A stretch of 64,000 nt of DNA from Chelativorans salis (GCF_025336525.1 NZ_JAOCZP010000004.1:124001-188000), one strand, 5' to 3'. Positions 36,705-48,117 are shown, numbered from the stretch's first letter. A program made the numbers and translations. The notes: generated by a model from the sequence alone, not told the origin.

Positions 36705-37970
36705 ATGCAGGAAATGAAACTACAGGAGCTGAAGAGCAAGTCGCCGACCGACCTGATCGCGTTCGCCGAATCGCTCGAGGTCGAGAACGCCAGCATCATG
36801 CGCAAGCAGGAGCTGATGTTCGCGATCCTCAAGAAGCTCTCGACCCAGGACATCGAGATCATCGGCGATGGCGTGGTCGAGGTTCTCCAGGACGGTTTCG
36901 GCTTCCTGCGCTCGGCGACGGCAAATTACCTGCCGGGCCCGGACGACATCTACATTTCGCCATCGCAGATCCGCCGCTTTTCGCTGAAAACGGGCGACAC
37001 GGTGGAAGGGCCGATCCGCAGCCCCAAGGAGGGCGAGCGCTATTTCGCGCTGCTCAAGGTCAATACGATCAATTTCGAGGATCCCGAGAAGATCCGCCAC
37101 AAGATCCACTTCGATAACCTGACGCCACTCTACCCCGACGAACGGCTCAACATGGAAATCGAAAACCCGACCACGAAGGATCTGTCTGCGCGGGTGATCG
37201 ATCTCGTGGCGCCGCTCGGCAAGGGCCAGCGTGGGCTGATCGTGGCGCCGCCGCGTACCGGCAAGACCGTGATCCTGCAGAACATCGCTCACTCCGTGAC
37301 CACAAACCACCCCGAGTGCTACCTGATCGTGCTCCTCATCGATGAGCGGCCGGAGGAAGTGACGGACATGCAGCGCTCAGTGAAAGGCGAGGTGGTCTCC
37401 TCGACCTTCGACGAGCCAGCCTCGCGCCACGTGCAGGTGGCCGAGATGGTGATCGAGAAGGCCAAGCGCTTGGTCGAGCACGGCCGGGACGTGGTCATCC
37501 TGCTCGATTCGATCACCCGGCTCGGGCGCGCCTACAACACCGTGGTGCCTTCCTCGGGCAAGGTTCTGACGGGTGGCGTTGATGCCAATGCGCTGCAGCG
37601 GCCGAAGCGCTTCTTCGGTGCGGCGCGCAATATCGAGGAAGGCGGCTCGCTGACGATCATCGCCACGGCGTTGATCGATACCGGTAGCCGTATGGACGAG
37701 GTGATCTTCGAGGAGTTCAAGGGTACGGGCAACTCGGAAATCGTGCTCGACCGCAAGGTGGCCGACAAGCGCATCTATCCCGCCATGGACATTCTCAAAT
37801 CCGGCACGCGCAAGGAGGACCTCCTGGTGCCGCGCCAGGATCTTCAGAAGATCTTCGTCCTGCGCCGCATCCTGGCGCCCATGGGCACGACGGATGCCAT
37901 CGAGTTCCTCAACGACAAGCTGCGGCAGACCAAGAGCAACGCCGAGTTCTTCGATTCCATGAACACCTGA
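36705..37970 (+). CDS. rho: Transcription termination factor Rho
   Basis: Rho is the hexameric RNA helicase that ends transcription of untranslated RNA. The 421-residue protein has an N-terminal helical domain ([20 protein letters not shown]), a cold-shock-like RNA-binding domain, and an ATPase with Walker [15 protein letters not shown] and Walker [20 protein letters not shown] at 36,705 gives the family length; ATG at 36,681 would add eight residues. No clear ribosome-binding site precedes either. It is downstream of haem genes with a gap of 222 bases. Confidence 0.96.
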   Translation: MQEMKLQELKSKSPTDLIAFAESLEVENASIMRKQELMFAILKKLSTQDIEIIGDGVVEVLQDGFGFLRSATANYLPGPDDIYISPSQIRRFSLKTGDTVEGPIRSPKEGERYFALLKVNTINFEDPEKIRHKIHFDNLTPLYPDERLNMEIENPTTKDLSARVIDLVAPLGKGQRGLIVAPPRTGKTVILQNIAHSVTTNHPECYLIVLLIDERPEEVTDMQRSVKGEVVSSTFDEPASRHVQVAEMVIEKAKRLVEHGRDVVILLDSITRLGRAYNTVVPSSGKVLTGGVDANALQRPKRFFGAARNIEEGGSLTIIATALIDTGSRMDEVIFEEFKGTGNSEIVLDRKVADKRIYPAMDILKSGTRKEDLLVPRQDLQKIFVLRRILAPMGTTDAIEFLNDKLRQTKSNAEFFDSMNT

Positions 37971-37986
37971 GCTGGGATTGGGGCGC

Positions 37987-40008
<2,022 letters not shown>

Positions 40009-40054
40009 GATCTCGTCTCCATGTTCGGACTGAAAGAAAGGTAGAGCGCCGGCC

Positions 40055-41386
40055 ATGGCGGATCAAACGCTAGTTCGTGACACCATCTTCGCCCTGTCGA
40101 GCGGTGCCTTGCCCTCCGGCGTCGCCATCGTGCGCCTTTCGGGGCCGGCAACGGGCGCCGTGATCGAAGCGATGACCGGAAGACTCCCCGCACCACGCAA
40201 TGCCAGGCTGGCGGCGATCCGGGACCGCCAAGGCACCCTTCTGGACCGTGGGCTGTGTCTTTTCTTTCCCGGTCCGGAGAGCTTTACGGGTGAGGATTGC
40301 GGTGAACTGCACCTGCATGGTGGACGCGCGGTGGTGAGTGCGGTGTTGGAGGCGCTGGCGTCCATTCCCACTTTGCGCGGGGCGGAGGCCGGTGAGTTTA
40401 CCAAGCGGGCCTTTCTCAACGGCAAGATCGACCTCACCGGCGCCGAGGCCCTGTCCGACCTGATCACCGCAGAGACCGAAGCGCAGCGGCGCTTCGCACT
40501 TGCCAACAGCGACGAGCGGCATCGCCGGCTTTACGAGAAGTGGCGGCGGCAACTCATCCACGCTCGGGCGATGATCGAGGCGGCGCTGGATTTCGCCGAT
40601 GAATCGGATGTGCCTGGTTCGGTGGCGGATACGACCTGGAGAGAGATTGCCGCGCTACGCAGCGCGATCGCCACCCATGCCGCCGCGTATCGCGATGCCG
40701 AGATTATCCGCGACGGCCTCCGGGTGGTGATACTGGGTGCGCCCAATGCCGGCAAATCGAGCCTGCTCAATGTGCTTGCGCGCCGCGACGTCGCCATCGT
40801 GACGGAGGAACCGGGCACGACACGCGACGTGCTCGAGGTGAATATGGATATCGGGGGGATGAAGGTGGTGCTCACGGACACCGCCGGCATTCGCGAGGCC
40901 GAAGGGCGTGTCGAAGCAATCGGCATCGAACGATCTCTACAACGGGCGCGCGAGGCCGACTTGGTGATCCTCCTGGAAGATGCTGCCGCGCCCGTGCCGT
41001 TCGAAGGCGTCTCGGACAAACGGCTGATTCGGGTCGGCAGCAAAAGCGACCTCGTTGAAGGCGAGATGCCGGAGGGGCGGTACGCGTGTCTTCTTTCTAC
41101 GAAGATCGGCGAGGGAATCGATCACCTGCTGCAGCTTTTGCGCGACGCCTGTGCGGGCTATGGCGCGCGCGCCGGCGATCTTCTGCCGTTCCGCTCCCGA
41201 CATGTAGCGTTGCTGCGGGAGGCGGTGGAGGCTTTGGATGCCGCGCTCGGGGGTGAGGATGATGCGCTGGAGTTGAGAGCGGAATGCCTTCGCCTCGCTT
41301 CCACTGCGCTGGGCCGCATATGCGGGGAGATTGATGTTGAGGATTTGCTCGACACGATCTTCTCGACCTTCTGCATTGGGAAATGA
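40055..41386 (+). CDS. mnmE: tRNA uridine-5-carboxymethylaminomethyl modification GTPase MnmE
   Basis: MnmE, with MnmG, adds the cmnm5 group to the wobble uridine of some tRNAs. The 443-residue protein has the tetrahydrofolate-binding N-terminal domain, the G domain inserted at about 215-365 (P-loop GAPNAGKSSLLN, G3 DTAG) and the C-terminal CIGK, which holds the essential cysteine. The stop codon TGA is also the first three bases of a parS site at 41,384. mnmG follows after 385 bases that hold two more parS sites. Confidence 0.96.
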   Translation: MADQTLVRDTIFALSSGALPSGVAIVRLSGPATGAVIEAMTGRLPAPRNARLAAIRDRQGTLLDRGLCLFFPGPESFTGEDCGELHLHGGRAVVSAVLEALASIPTLRGAEAGEFTKRAFLNGKIDLTGAEALSDLITAETEAQRRFALANSDERHRRLYEKWRRQLIHARAMIEAALDFADESDVPGSVADTTWREIAALRSAIATHAAAYRDAEIIRDGLRVVILGAPNAGKSSLLNVLARRDVAIVTEEPGTTRDVLEVNMDIGGMKVVLTDTAGIREAEGRVEAIGIERSLQRAREADLVILLEDAAAPVPFEGVSDKRLIRVGSKSDLVEGEMPEGRYACLLSTKIGEGIDHLLQLLRDACAGYGARAGDLLPFRSRHVALLREAVEALDAALGGEDDALELRAECLRLASTALGRICGEIDVEDLLDTIFSTFCIGK

Positions 41387-41399
41387 TTCACGTGAAACA
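41384..41399. promoter_or_regulatory. parS: parS site 1 (ParB binding site)
   Basis: TGATTCACGTGAAACA differs at one half-site from the perfect palindrome TGTTTCACGTGAAACA. It overlaps the mnmE stop codon and contains GATTC, a GANTC methylation site. Confidence 0.88.
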
Positions 41400-41422
41400 T
41401 GAGGACGCCGGAAGGGGCGGCA

Positions 41423-41438
41423 TGATTCACGTGAAACA
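41423..41438. promoter_or_regulatory. parS: parS site 2
   Basis: An exact copy of site 1, TGATTCACGTGAAACA, starts 39 bases after it; 17 bases including the preceding A are identical. It also contains a GANTC site. Confidence 0.9.
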
Positions 41439-41606
41439 CCCGTGGAGCGGAGTGTTAGCAACGGTGTCCGGGGCAAGCGGGCGCGCTGGCGATGATGGTC
41501 AGTCACGGTTGGATATGTGGTATGCTCGGAACAAGTTGGAGGACGATGAAGCGGAGATCTATGCAGCTTCTTTTATACCTTCGATTGGCTAACCACCCCT
41601 GCCCTC

Positions 41607-41638
41607 GTCATTCTAGAGCTTGTCCCAGGATTCATGCC
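41607..41638. repeat. Decayed REP-like element
   Basis: TCATTCTAGAGCTTGTCCCAGGATTCATGCC-like sequence (quoted in parts: AGAGCTTGTCCCAGGATTCA) aligns with the reverse copy of the palindrome at 17,892-18,016 with several changes. The hairpin is largely lost. Confidence 0.5.
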
Positions 41639-41686
41639 TAGACGACGGTCCATCGAGTAGAGGGAATGTTGGAGATGGAGCCATAC

Positions 41687-41702
41687 CGTTTCACGTGAAA
41701 CA
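41687..41702. promoter_or_regulatory. parS: parS site 3
   Basis: CGTTTCACGTGAAACA has the full 14-base palindrome core GTTTCACGTGAAAC. It lies 70 bases before the mnmG start codon. Confidence 0.92.
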
Positions 41703-41771
41703 TTTGCTTCCCTCACGGGCTTGACTGTCGATTCCGTTGTGCGCATCTGGTGCACTCGAGAAGGAGCAATT

Positions 41772-43637
41772 ATGGGCGAGATTTTCGATGTCGTGGTGAT
41801 CGGTGGCGGCCACGCTGGGTGCGAGGCGGCCGCGGCGGCTGCGCGCATGGGTGCAAAGACGGCGCTCGTCACGCTGCGGCGGGACACGATCGGCGTGATG
41901 TCCTGCAACCCCGCCATCGGCGGGATCGGCAAGGGACAGCTCGTGCGCGAGGTGGATGCGCTGGACGGGCTGATGGGCCGCTTGGCGGACGCGGCAGGCA
42001 TCCAGTTTCGCCTCCTGAACAGGCGCAAGGGACCGGCGGTGCGTGGCCCGCGCACTCAGGCGGACCGGCGGCTCTATCGCGAAGCCATGCAGGCGGCAAT
42101 CGCCCGCCAGGAGAACCTCCAGGTGGTGGAGGCGGAGGCGCATGCGCTAGGCATCGAGAATGGCCGGATCAGCCATGTGATCGTTTCCGATGAGCGCCGG
42201 ATCGATTGCGGAGCGGTGGTTCTGACCACCGGTACGTTCCTGCGCGGGCTCATTCACATCGGCGAGAAGACGATCCCCGCAGGGCGGGTGAATGAGCCGG
42301 CGGCGAAGCGGCTTTCGGCTTCCATGGAGCAGGCCGGGTTCGCACTGGGGCGGCTGAAGACGGGAACGCCGCCGCGTCTCGACGGACGCACTATCGACTG
42401 GAGTGGACTTGGCTGGCAGGAGGCGGACGAGGCACCGATACCCTTCTCCTTGCTCACCGACTGGATCGTCAACCCGCAGATCGCCTGCGGCATCACCCGC
42501 ACTACGGCGGAGACGCATGCGATTATTCAGGAGAGCATCACGCGCTCGGCCATGTATTCCGGCGCGATCGGTGGCGTCGGGCCGCGCTATTGCCCGTCAA
42601 TCGAGGATAAGATAGTTAAGTTTGGCGAACGCGACGGCCATCAGATATTCCTGGAGCCCGAGGGGCTGGACGACGACACGGTCTATCCAAACGGCATCTC
42701 CACCTCGCTTCCTGAAGAGGTGCAGCACGCCTTCCTGAAGACCATCCCCGGACTTGCCGGGGCGCGCATGCTGCAGCCGGGTTACGCCATCGAATATGAC
42801 CATGTCGACCCACGCGAGCTGGAGCCTTCGCTGGAGACCCGGCGCGTCGGCGGACTTTTTCTGGCCGGGCAGATCAACGGGACGACCGGCTACGAAGAGG
42901 CCGCCGCGCAGGGCGTCCTCGCCGGACTCAATGCGGCGCGGGTGGCTTCGGGGGCTGCATCCGTCGTCTTCAGCCGGGCGGACGCTTATATTGGCGTGAT
43001 GGTGGACGACCTTGTGACACGGGGGGTGAGTGAGCCCTACCGCATGTTTACCTCGCGTGCCGAGTTCCGCCTGTCACTGCGCGCGGACAATGCGGACACA
43101 CGGCTGACGCCCCTGGCGATGGAATGGGGTATTGCCTCGGCGGAGCGTCGGGCGCGGTTCCAGCAGGCGGAGAAGGCGTTGGCTGAGGCGCGCGACGCTG
43201 CCCGGAGCCATGACCTGACGCCGAATGAGGCGATGCGTCACGGCATTTCACTCAACCATGACGGGATTCGTCGCAGCGCCTACGACCTTTTGTCCTACCC
43301 CGATGTGACGCTTGCGCAATTGGTGCGGATTTGGCCGGAACTGGGTGATATACCACCGAAGACGGCCGAGCGGCTGGAGACCGAGGCGCGCTATGCAGTC
43401 TATCTGGAGCGGCAGGCGGCGGATGCGAATCGGCTCCGGCAGGACGAGAGTAGGGCCATCCCCGCGGATGCGAATTTCGATTCGGTGTCGGGTCTTTCCA
43501 ATGAGCTGAAGGACAAGCTGCGGCTGCTAAGACCGCGCACGCTGGCCGAGGCGCAGCGGATCGACGGGATGACGCCGGCTGCGCTTGCGCTGATCCTGAT
43601 GGCCCTGCGCCAAGATGAAACGCGGGGTGCCGCGTGA
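41772..43637 (+). CDS. mnmG: tRNA uridine-5-carboxymethylaminomethyl modification enzyme MnmG
   Basis: MnmG is the FAD-dependent partner of MnmE. The 621-residue protein starts with the dinucleotide fold [20 protein letters not shown] and has the family signatures [20 protein letters not shown] and [15 protein letters not shown]; the C-terminal helical domain binds tRNA. AAGGAG five bases upstream fixes the start. Its last four bases overlap the rsmG start codon. Confidence 0.97.
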   Translation: MGEIFDVVVIGGGHAGCEAAAAAARMGAKTALVTLRRDTIGVMSCNPAIGGIGKGQLVREVDALDGLMGRLADAAGIQFRLLNRRKGPAVRGPRTQADRRLYREAMQAAIARQENLQVVEAEAHALGIENGRISHVIVSDERRIDCGAVVLTTGTFLRGLIHIGEKTIPAGRVNEPAAKRLSASMEQAGFALGRLKTGTPPRLDGRTIDWSGLGWQEADEAPIPFSLLTDWIVNPQIACGITRTTAETHAIIQESITRSAMYSGAIGGVGPRYCPSIEDKIVKFGERDGHQIFLEPEGLDDDTVYPNGISTSLPEEVQHAFLKTIPGLAGARMLQPGYAIEYDHVDPRELEPSLETRRVGGLFLAGQINGTTGYEEAAAQGVLAGLNAARVASGAASVVFSRADAYIGVMVDDLVTRGVSEPYRMFTSRAEFRLSLRADNADTRLTPLAMEWGIASAERRARFQQAEKALAEARDAARSHDLTPNEAMRHGISLNHDGIRRSAYDLLSYPDVTLAQLVRIWPELGDIPPKTAERLETEARYAVYLERQAADANRLRQDESRAIPADANFDSVSGLSNELKDKLRLLRPRTLAEAQRIDGMTPAALALILMALRQDETRGAA

Positions 43638-44272
43638 CGGAAGGACGTTTTGCGGCGCTGCAGGAGGTCGCCGGCCCCGTTTCACGTGAAACATTTGTCC
43701 GTTTGGAGGCTTTTGAGGCCGCGTTCCGGCGCTGGTCTGCACGCATCAACCTTGCCGCCCCTTCCACGCTTCCGCATCTGTGGGAACGGCATATTCTCGA
43801 CAGCGCCCAGCTCGTTTGCATAGCTCCAGAGGTGAGGCGATGGCTGGACCTCGGTTCCGGCGGTGGCTTTCCCGGCGCAGTGGTCGCCATTCTGCTCACC
43901 GATCGGGCCGAAGCGCACATTGATCTGCTGGAAAGCAACCGCAAGAAGGCGGCGTTTCTGCAGACGACGCTGGCGGGTCTCGGCGCCCCAGCCACAGTTC
44001 ATGCGCGGCGGATCGAGGACTGCTATGCGACGGTTCCAACACCGGAAATCGTCACCGCGCGCGCATTGGCGCCATTGGGGCGTCTGCTGGAGCTTGCCGA
44101 ACCCTGGCTCATCCAAGGCGCAAGGGCCCTCTTTCATAAAGGTCGGGATTACCGGCGTGAAGTGGAAGAAAGCGGTGACGCCTGGCAGTTCGATCTGGTA
44201 GAACACAGCGAGTCGACCGGTGACGGCGTGATTCTGGAGATCAACGATCTCCGCCGCTTCTCGCGCCGGTGA
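43634..44272 (+). CDS. rsmG: 16S rRNA (guanine527-N7)-methyltransferase RsmG
   Basis: RsmG methylates G527 of 16S rRNA; its loss gives low-level streptomycin resistance. The 212-residue protein has [10 protein letters not shown], the SAM loop [19 protein letters not shown], and [20 protein letters not shown]. It starts with GTG overlapping the mnmG stop. The codons for PVSRETF at residues 15-21 are formed by a parS site, so this stretch serves two purposes. Confidence 0.96.
   Translation: MTEGRFAALQEVAGPVSRETFVRLEAFEAAFRRWSARINLAAPSTLPHLWERHILDSAQLVCIAPEVRRWLDLGSGGGFPGAVVAILLTDRAEAHIDLLESNRKKAAFLQTTLAGLGAPATVHARRIEDCYATVPTPEIVTARALAPLGRLLELAEPWLIQGARALFHKGRDYRREVEESGDAWQFDLVEHSESTGDGVILEINDLRRFSRR
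43678..43693. promoter_or_regulatory. parS: parS site 4, inside rsmG
   Basis: CGTTTCACGTGAAACA is identical to site 3 and lies within the rsmG reading frame, where it codes for Val-Ser-Arg-Glu-Thr. It is about 0.6 kb upstream of parA. Confidence 0.92.
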
Positions 44273-44306
44273 CGGTGATGTTGGAAGAATCTGGCTGCAG
44301 GGGCCC

Positions 44307-45101
44307 ATGAGCACGCCATCGCGCATCATTACAGTGGCAAATCAGAAAGGCGGAGTCGGCAAGACGACCACGGCCATCAACCTAGCCACCGCTCTTGCGG
44401 CCATCGGCGAACGGGTGTTGATCGTCGATATCGACCCACAGGGTAACGCCAGCACCGGTCTCGGCATCGACCGGCAGGCACGCATGGTCTCGTCTTACGA
44501 CGTTCTGACCGGCGCTGCTGATGTCCGGGGGGCTGCGATGGAAACGGCGGTGCCGGGTCTGGCCGTCATTCCCTCGACGCTTGACTTGCTCGGCATAGAA
44601 ATGGAGATCGCGGATGCGCCGGACCGGGTCCTGAAGCTGCGCCGGGCGCTGCGGGAGGCGCCGAACGGCGTGCCCTACTCCTACGTGCTGATCGATTGCC
44701 CTCCCTCGCTCAATCTCCTGACGTTGAACGCCATGGCGGCGGCCGATTCGGTGCTCGTGCCGCTGCAGTGCGAGTTTTTTGCGCTCGAGGGGCTGAGCCA
44801 GCTTCTCGAAACAGTGGAGCAGATCCGCAGCACCATTAACCAACGCCTAACCATACAGGGCATCGTGCTGACCATGTTCGACCGGCGTAACAATCTGGCC
44901 AACCAGGTGGTCGAGGACGTGCGCGCCCATATGGGCGACACAGTCTACGACACGGTGATCCCGCGCAATGTGCGCGTCTCGGAAGCGCCTTCCTATGGCA
45001 AACCGGCGATCCTCTATGACCTGAAATGCTCCGGCAGCCAGGCCTATCTACAGCTGGCCTCCGAGGTGATCCGGCGCGAGCGGCGCCTGCGGGCGGCATG
45101 A
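44307..45101 (+). CDS. parA: Chromosome partitioning ATPase ParA
   Basis: ParA is a DNA-binding ATPase that pulls ParB-parS complexes to the cell poles. The 264-residue protein has the deviant Walker A ANQKGGVGKTTTAINLATAL (about residues 12-31), VDIDPQGNASTGLG, and VLIDCPPSLNLLTLNA. It has the short chromosomal form without a plasmid-type N-terminal HTH. It lies 34 bases after rsmG and 34 before parB. Confidence 0.97.
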   Translation: MSTPSRIITVANQKGGVGKTTTAINLATALAAIGERVLIVDIDPQGNASTGLGIDRQARMVSSYDVLTGAADVRGAAMETAVPGLAVIPSTLDLLGIEMEIADAPDRVLKLRRALREAPNGVPYSYVLIDCPPSLNLLTLNAMAAADSVLVPLQCEFFALEGLSQLLETVEQIRSTINQRLTIQGIVLTMFDRRNNLANQVVEDVRAHMGDTVYDTVIPRNVRVSEAPSYGKPAILYDLKCSGSQAYLQLASEVIRRERRLRAA

Positions 45102-45135
45102 GTTTCTCGCATAGTCTCCAGGGTGTGGAACCGAC

Positions 45136-46005
45136 ATGAACGAAGATGCCTCGCGTAAACGTCTCGGCCGCGGCCTGGCCGCTCTGATCGGCGAAATGGA
45201 TAATCCTTCGGCGAGCGAGCAGGAGGTGGTGCGCGCCGACCGGGTGGTGCCGATAGAGTTCATTTCGCCTAACCCGCGCAACCCACGGCGTAGCTTTGCG
45301 GAGGACGAACTCGGCGATCTTGCCCAATCGATCCGCGAGCACGGTATCGTGCAGCCGGTGGTGGTGCGGCCAGCGGCAGCGGACGGTCGCTTCGAGATCA
45401 TCGCCGGCGAGCGCCGCTGGCGTGCCGCTCAGCGGGCCGGCCTGACGGAGATTCCCGTCATCGTCCGCGATGTCGACGACAAGGCGGCGCTTGAGCTTGC
45501 AATCATTGAGAACGTGCAGCGCTCGGATCTCAATCCGATCGAGGAGGCGCGCGGCTATCAGCAGCTTATGGACGAGCATAGCTACACCCAGGCCGATCTC
45601 GGTCAGGTCATTGGCAAGAGCCGCAGCCACGTGGCGAACACGCTGCGGCTGCTCAAGCTGCCGTCCGCCGTGAGCGATCTTATTGTCGACGGTTCGCTGA
45701 CAGCCGGTCACGCGCGTACGCTGGTCAATGCCACTGATGCGGCAAGCCTTGCCAAGCGTATCGTCGAGCAGGGGCTCTCCGTGCGCCAGGCGGAGGCGCT
45801 CGCTGCCGCACCGGATGCGGAGCCAACACCGGGTAGCGCGGCGCGCAAGGAGAAGGATGCCGACACGCTGTCGCTGGAAAAGCTCCTGGGCGACCATATC
45901 GGCATGAAGGTGACGATCAGTCATAAGGAAAAGGGCGGTGAGTTGCGCATCGCTTACCGCACGCTTGAGCAGCTCGACGAGCTCTGTCGGCTACTGCAGC
46001 GGTAG
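45136..46005 (+). CDS. parB: Chromosome partitioning protein ParB
   Basis: ParB binds parS, spreads along DNA using CTP and recruits ParA and SMC. The 289-residue protein starts with RLGRGLAALIGEMD, a ParA-contacting segment, then the CTP-binding GERRWRAAQRAG (about residues 94-105), the HTH YTQADLGQVIGKSRSHVANT and a C-terminal dimerisation domain ending RTLEQLDELCRLLQR. Four sites it should bind lie within 5 kb upstream. Confidence 0.97.
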   Translation: MNEDASRKRLGRGLAALIGEMDNPSASEQEVVRADRVVPIEFISPNPRNPRRSFAEDELGDLAQSIREHGIVQPVVVRPAAADGRFEIIAGERRWRAAQRAGLTEIPVIVRDVDDKAALELAIIENVQRSDLNPIEEARGYQQLMDEHSYTQADLGQVIGKSRSHVANTLRLLKLPSAVSDLIVDGSLTAGHARTLVNATDAASLAKRIVEQGLSVRQAEALAAAPDAEPTPGSAARKEKDADTLSLEKLLGDHIGMKVTISHKEKGGELRIAYRTLEQLDELCRLLQR

Positions 46006-46040
46006 CGTTCCACTGGGTGCGCGCAACTGCAACCTCAACA

Positions 46041-46078
46041 CATCCCGTCTTCGCCAGCTTGACCCGAGGGTTCACGGC
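46041..46078. repeat. Decayed REP-like element after parB
   Basis: The stretch with CAGCTTGACCCGAGGGTTCA (about 46,055-46,074) aligns with the reverse copy of the palindrome at 17,987-18,016. It lies between the convergent parB and holA genes. Confidence 0.5.
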
Positions 46079-46109
46079 TACCTGTGGTTATTTTAGCCGG
46101 CAAAGTTCC

Positions 46110-47147
46110 TTATCGTGCAGCTCGCGCACCTTCGATCGCCAGCGCAAGAAGGGCCTGGCGGCTGAGGGGTTCGGCCACGGCCGGATGCTGGCGGGATTTC
46201 AGGATGGCGCCTTGCAGGCGGTTTGCTGCGGCTTGGAGCATGGCTTGGTTCCAGCGTTGCAGAGCCTGCTCGACCGCGCGTCGGCGAGTGAAGAAAACGG
46301 GCGGCCGGGTGGACGCGACGGCGGCGGCCGGCGTCTTGCCCTGACGGTCCACCTGCTCACGCATCAGCTGCAGCGCCTGTACCTGGCGCAGGGCAGCGGA
46401 AAGGACCATGAAGGGTGGGTTACCGCTGGCGAGATGGCGCGTGAAGAGCGTGTCGAACGCGGCGATGCGGCCGCCGAGCACGGCGTCCACCGCATCGTCG
46501 GCGGAGAGGCGGGAGACGTCGCCGATGACCGCACGCACGTCCTCGGCCGTAACCTCGTCGGCGTCGGCGCAGTAGAGCGCCAGCTTCTCCAATTCGCCAC
46601 GCGAGGCGAGCCGGTCACCGCCCAGATTGGCCTTCAGAAGCTGCCGCGCTTCGAGCGCGATCGACAGACCGGCGGCGGCAAGAACCTCATCGATCACCGC
46701 GTCGATGCCGCGCCCGTCGTCGGCGTAGCAGGGAAGAGCCATGGCGGAATGGCCACGTTCGACAGCAGTGCGCAGCGCGGCGCTCTTCTTTAGATCACCG
46801 GCCTCGATCAACACCACGCTGTCGGCCGGCGGATCGGCGATAAGGGCGGCCACATCGGCGGCTAACGCGCTGTGGTTGGCGGCGCCGCGAACCCATACGA
46901 GGCGGCGCTCTGCAAACATCGGAACCGTGCGCGCCTCGTCCAGCAGGCGCCCCTGCTGATCCATGTCGGTGGCGTCGATCCTGACCACGGTGAAGGGGTC
47001 ATCGAGCGGCAGGCCGGTCTTCTGAGCGAACATCCGCGCCCGCTCCGACACCAGCCCTCGGTCGGGCCCATAGATCAGAACAACCGGTATGTCGTGGTCG
47101 GGTCGGGCGAGCCAAGCGTCGACTTCATGCGCTTTCTTCTGTGCCAT
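46110..47147 (-). CDS. holA: DNA polymerase III, delta subunit
   Basis: HolA is the wrench subunit of the clamp loader; it opens the sliding clamp. The 345-residue protein has PVVLIYGPDRGLVSERARMF near the N-terminus and LYCADADEVTAEDVRAVIGD in the middle, typical of the delta family, which is otherwise poorly conserved. It is convergent with parB. The lptE and leuS genes commonly found upstream are absent from the adjacent 430 bases. Confidence 0.92.
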   Translation of the reverse strand: MAQKKAHEVDAWLARPDHDIPVVLIYGPDRGLVSERARMFAQKTGLPLDDPFTVVRIDATDMDQQGRLLDEARTVPMFAERRLVWVRGAANHSALAADVAALIADPPADSVVLIEAGDLKKSAALRTAVERGHSAMALPCYADDGRGIDAVIDEVLAAAGLSIALEARQLLKANLGGDRLASRGELEKLALYCADADEVTAEDVRAVIGDVSRLSADDAVDAVLGGRIAAFDTLFTRHLASGNPPFMVLSAALRQVQALQLMREQVDRQGKTPAAAVASTRPPVFFTRRRAVEQALQRWNQAMLQAAANRLQGAILKSRQHPAVAEPLSRQALLALAIEGARAAR

Positions 47148-47574
47148 GGTCCCAAACTAGGCGAGCGGCCGGTCGATGTGAAGCGGCGCAAGTGTGGATG
47201 CGCAGGCAAATGACGCGGCGTCGGTGAGCAGCGGGAGGCTGCACCGGGTCCGTACCCGGATCTCTCCCAAAGTCAATCAGAATAAATGCGCCTCCGAAAA
47301 TGTCGGGATCCTTCGCCTCCTTCGTCCTCCGGCCGGGTGGTGGAGGCAGAACAGGAGGTTCCCGTGGAATCGCTCGCTCTCACGCAATGCGCGATGGAGG
47401 CCTCCGGGCGGCGTGCCGTAGAAGCGCTCGCCCAAGGGCGGCTTTCCAGGGAGGGGGTGGTCGACCTTCTCACAGCTCTTGCCCTCATAGGTCTTTTCGT
47501 GAGTGCGCTTGAGATTGCGTCGGCGCTGGCCGGCCCTTAGCGCGCAGTGCGTGCAGGGCGAGAATGCTCCGCCT
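47148..47574. other. Intergenic region between holA and the Lrp gene
   Basis: This 427-base stretch lies between the holA start and the lrp stop, both on the minus strand. The only supported coding content is the small plus-strand frame at 47,364-47,540. The holA promoter should lie at 47,148-47,250. No hairpin or repeat stands out. Confidence 0.6.
47364..47540 (+). CDS. Candidate 58-residue small membrane protein
   Basis: A short frame begins with GTG at 47,364, five bases after a perfect AGGAGG (47,353-47,358), and encodes a charged N-terminal part (MESLALTQCAMEASGRRAV) and one predicted transmembrane helix (LLTALALIGLFVSALEIASA). I know no family for it. The strong ribosome-binding site and the hydrophobic helix are the only support; the frame could also be chance in GC-rich DNA. 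Confidence 0.45.
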   Translation: MESLALTQCAMEASGRRAVEALAQGRLSREGVVDLLTALALIGLFVSALEIASALAGP

Positions 47575-48048
47575 TTAGATCGGCAGTTCCGTCGTCGACT
47601 TGAGTTCTCGCAGCACAAAGCTCGACACGACCGTGCGTACGTGCGGGTTGCGCATCAGGTATCGCGTCATGAATAGCTCGTAGCTTTCGACGTCCGCCGC
47701 GCGGATCTTCAGCATATAGTCGAAGGTGCCCGACAGCGCATAACACTCCATGATCTCCGGTCGGTCCCTGACGACGGCCGAAAAGGAGGCGAGCGCCTCG
47801 TCGTGGTGATCCTCCAGCGTCACATGCGCGATGATGCAGAGTTTCAGGTCGAGCCTGGCCGGATCGAGCAATGCGACACGCTTTCGGATCACGCCCTCGG
47901 CTTCCAGCTCCTGAAGCCGGCGCCAGGCAGAGCTTTGCGACATGCCGGCCTTTTCCGCCAGTTCCCCAAGCGATTGGCCGCTGTCGGCTTGCAGCAGGCG
48001 CAGTAACCGGCGACGTGACTGAAATTTTTCTTTCAGATCTGACGGCAT
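47575..48048 (-). CDS. Lrp/AsnC family transcriptional regulator
   Basis: A 157-residue regulator with an N-terminal winged HTH (LRLLQADSGQSLGELAEKAG, then SQSSAWRRLQELEAEGVI) and a C-terminal RAM ligand-binding domain (FSAVVRDRPEIMECYALSG, then SFDY-type DYMLKI and FVLRELK). It is divergent from phhA with a 112-base gap, so it probably senses an aromatic amino acid and controls phhA and itself, by analogy with PhhR- or Lrp-controlled cases. Confidence 0.93.
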   Translation of the reverse strand: MPSDLKEKFQSRRRLLRLLQADSGQSLGELAEKAGMSQSSAWRRLQELEAEGVIRKRVALLDPARLDLKLCIIAHVTLEDHHDEALASFSAVVRDRPEIMECYALSGTFDYMLKIRAADVESYELFMTRYLMRNPHVRTVVSSFVLRELKSTTELPI

Positions 48049-48117
48049 CTTGAAAACTCCTCCCGCCAGTTAGCCGATACCCGGCAATTGTGAAACAAAT
48101 ACTCAGCCCGTTCGAGG

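Larger units (their letters stand above)
41387..41771. other. mnmE-mnmG intergenic region with parS sites
   Basis: This 385-base gap holds the rest of parS 1, parS 2 and 3 and one decayed REP-like copy. The ribosome-binding site AAGGAG of mnmG is at 41,761-41,766. No open frame in it looks like a gene; a 69-codon frame (41,383-41,592) runs through the two parS sites and matches nothing. Confidence 0.7.
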
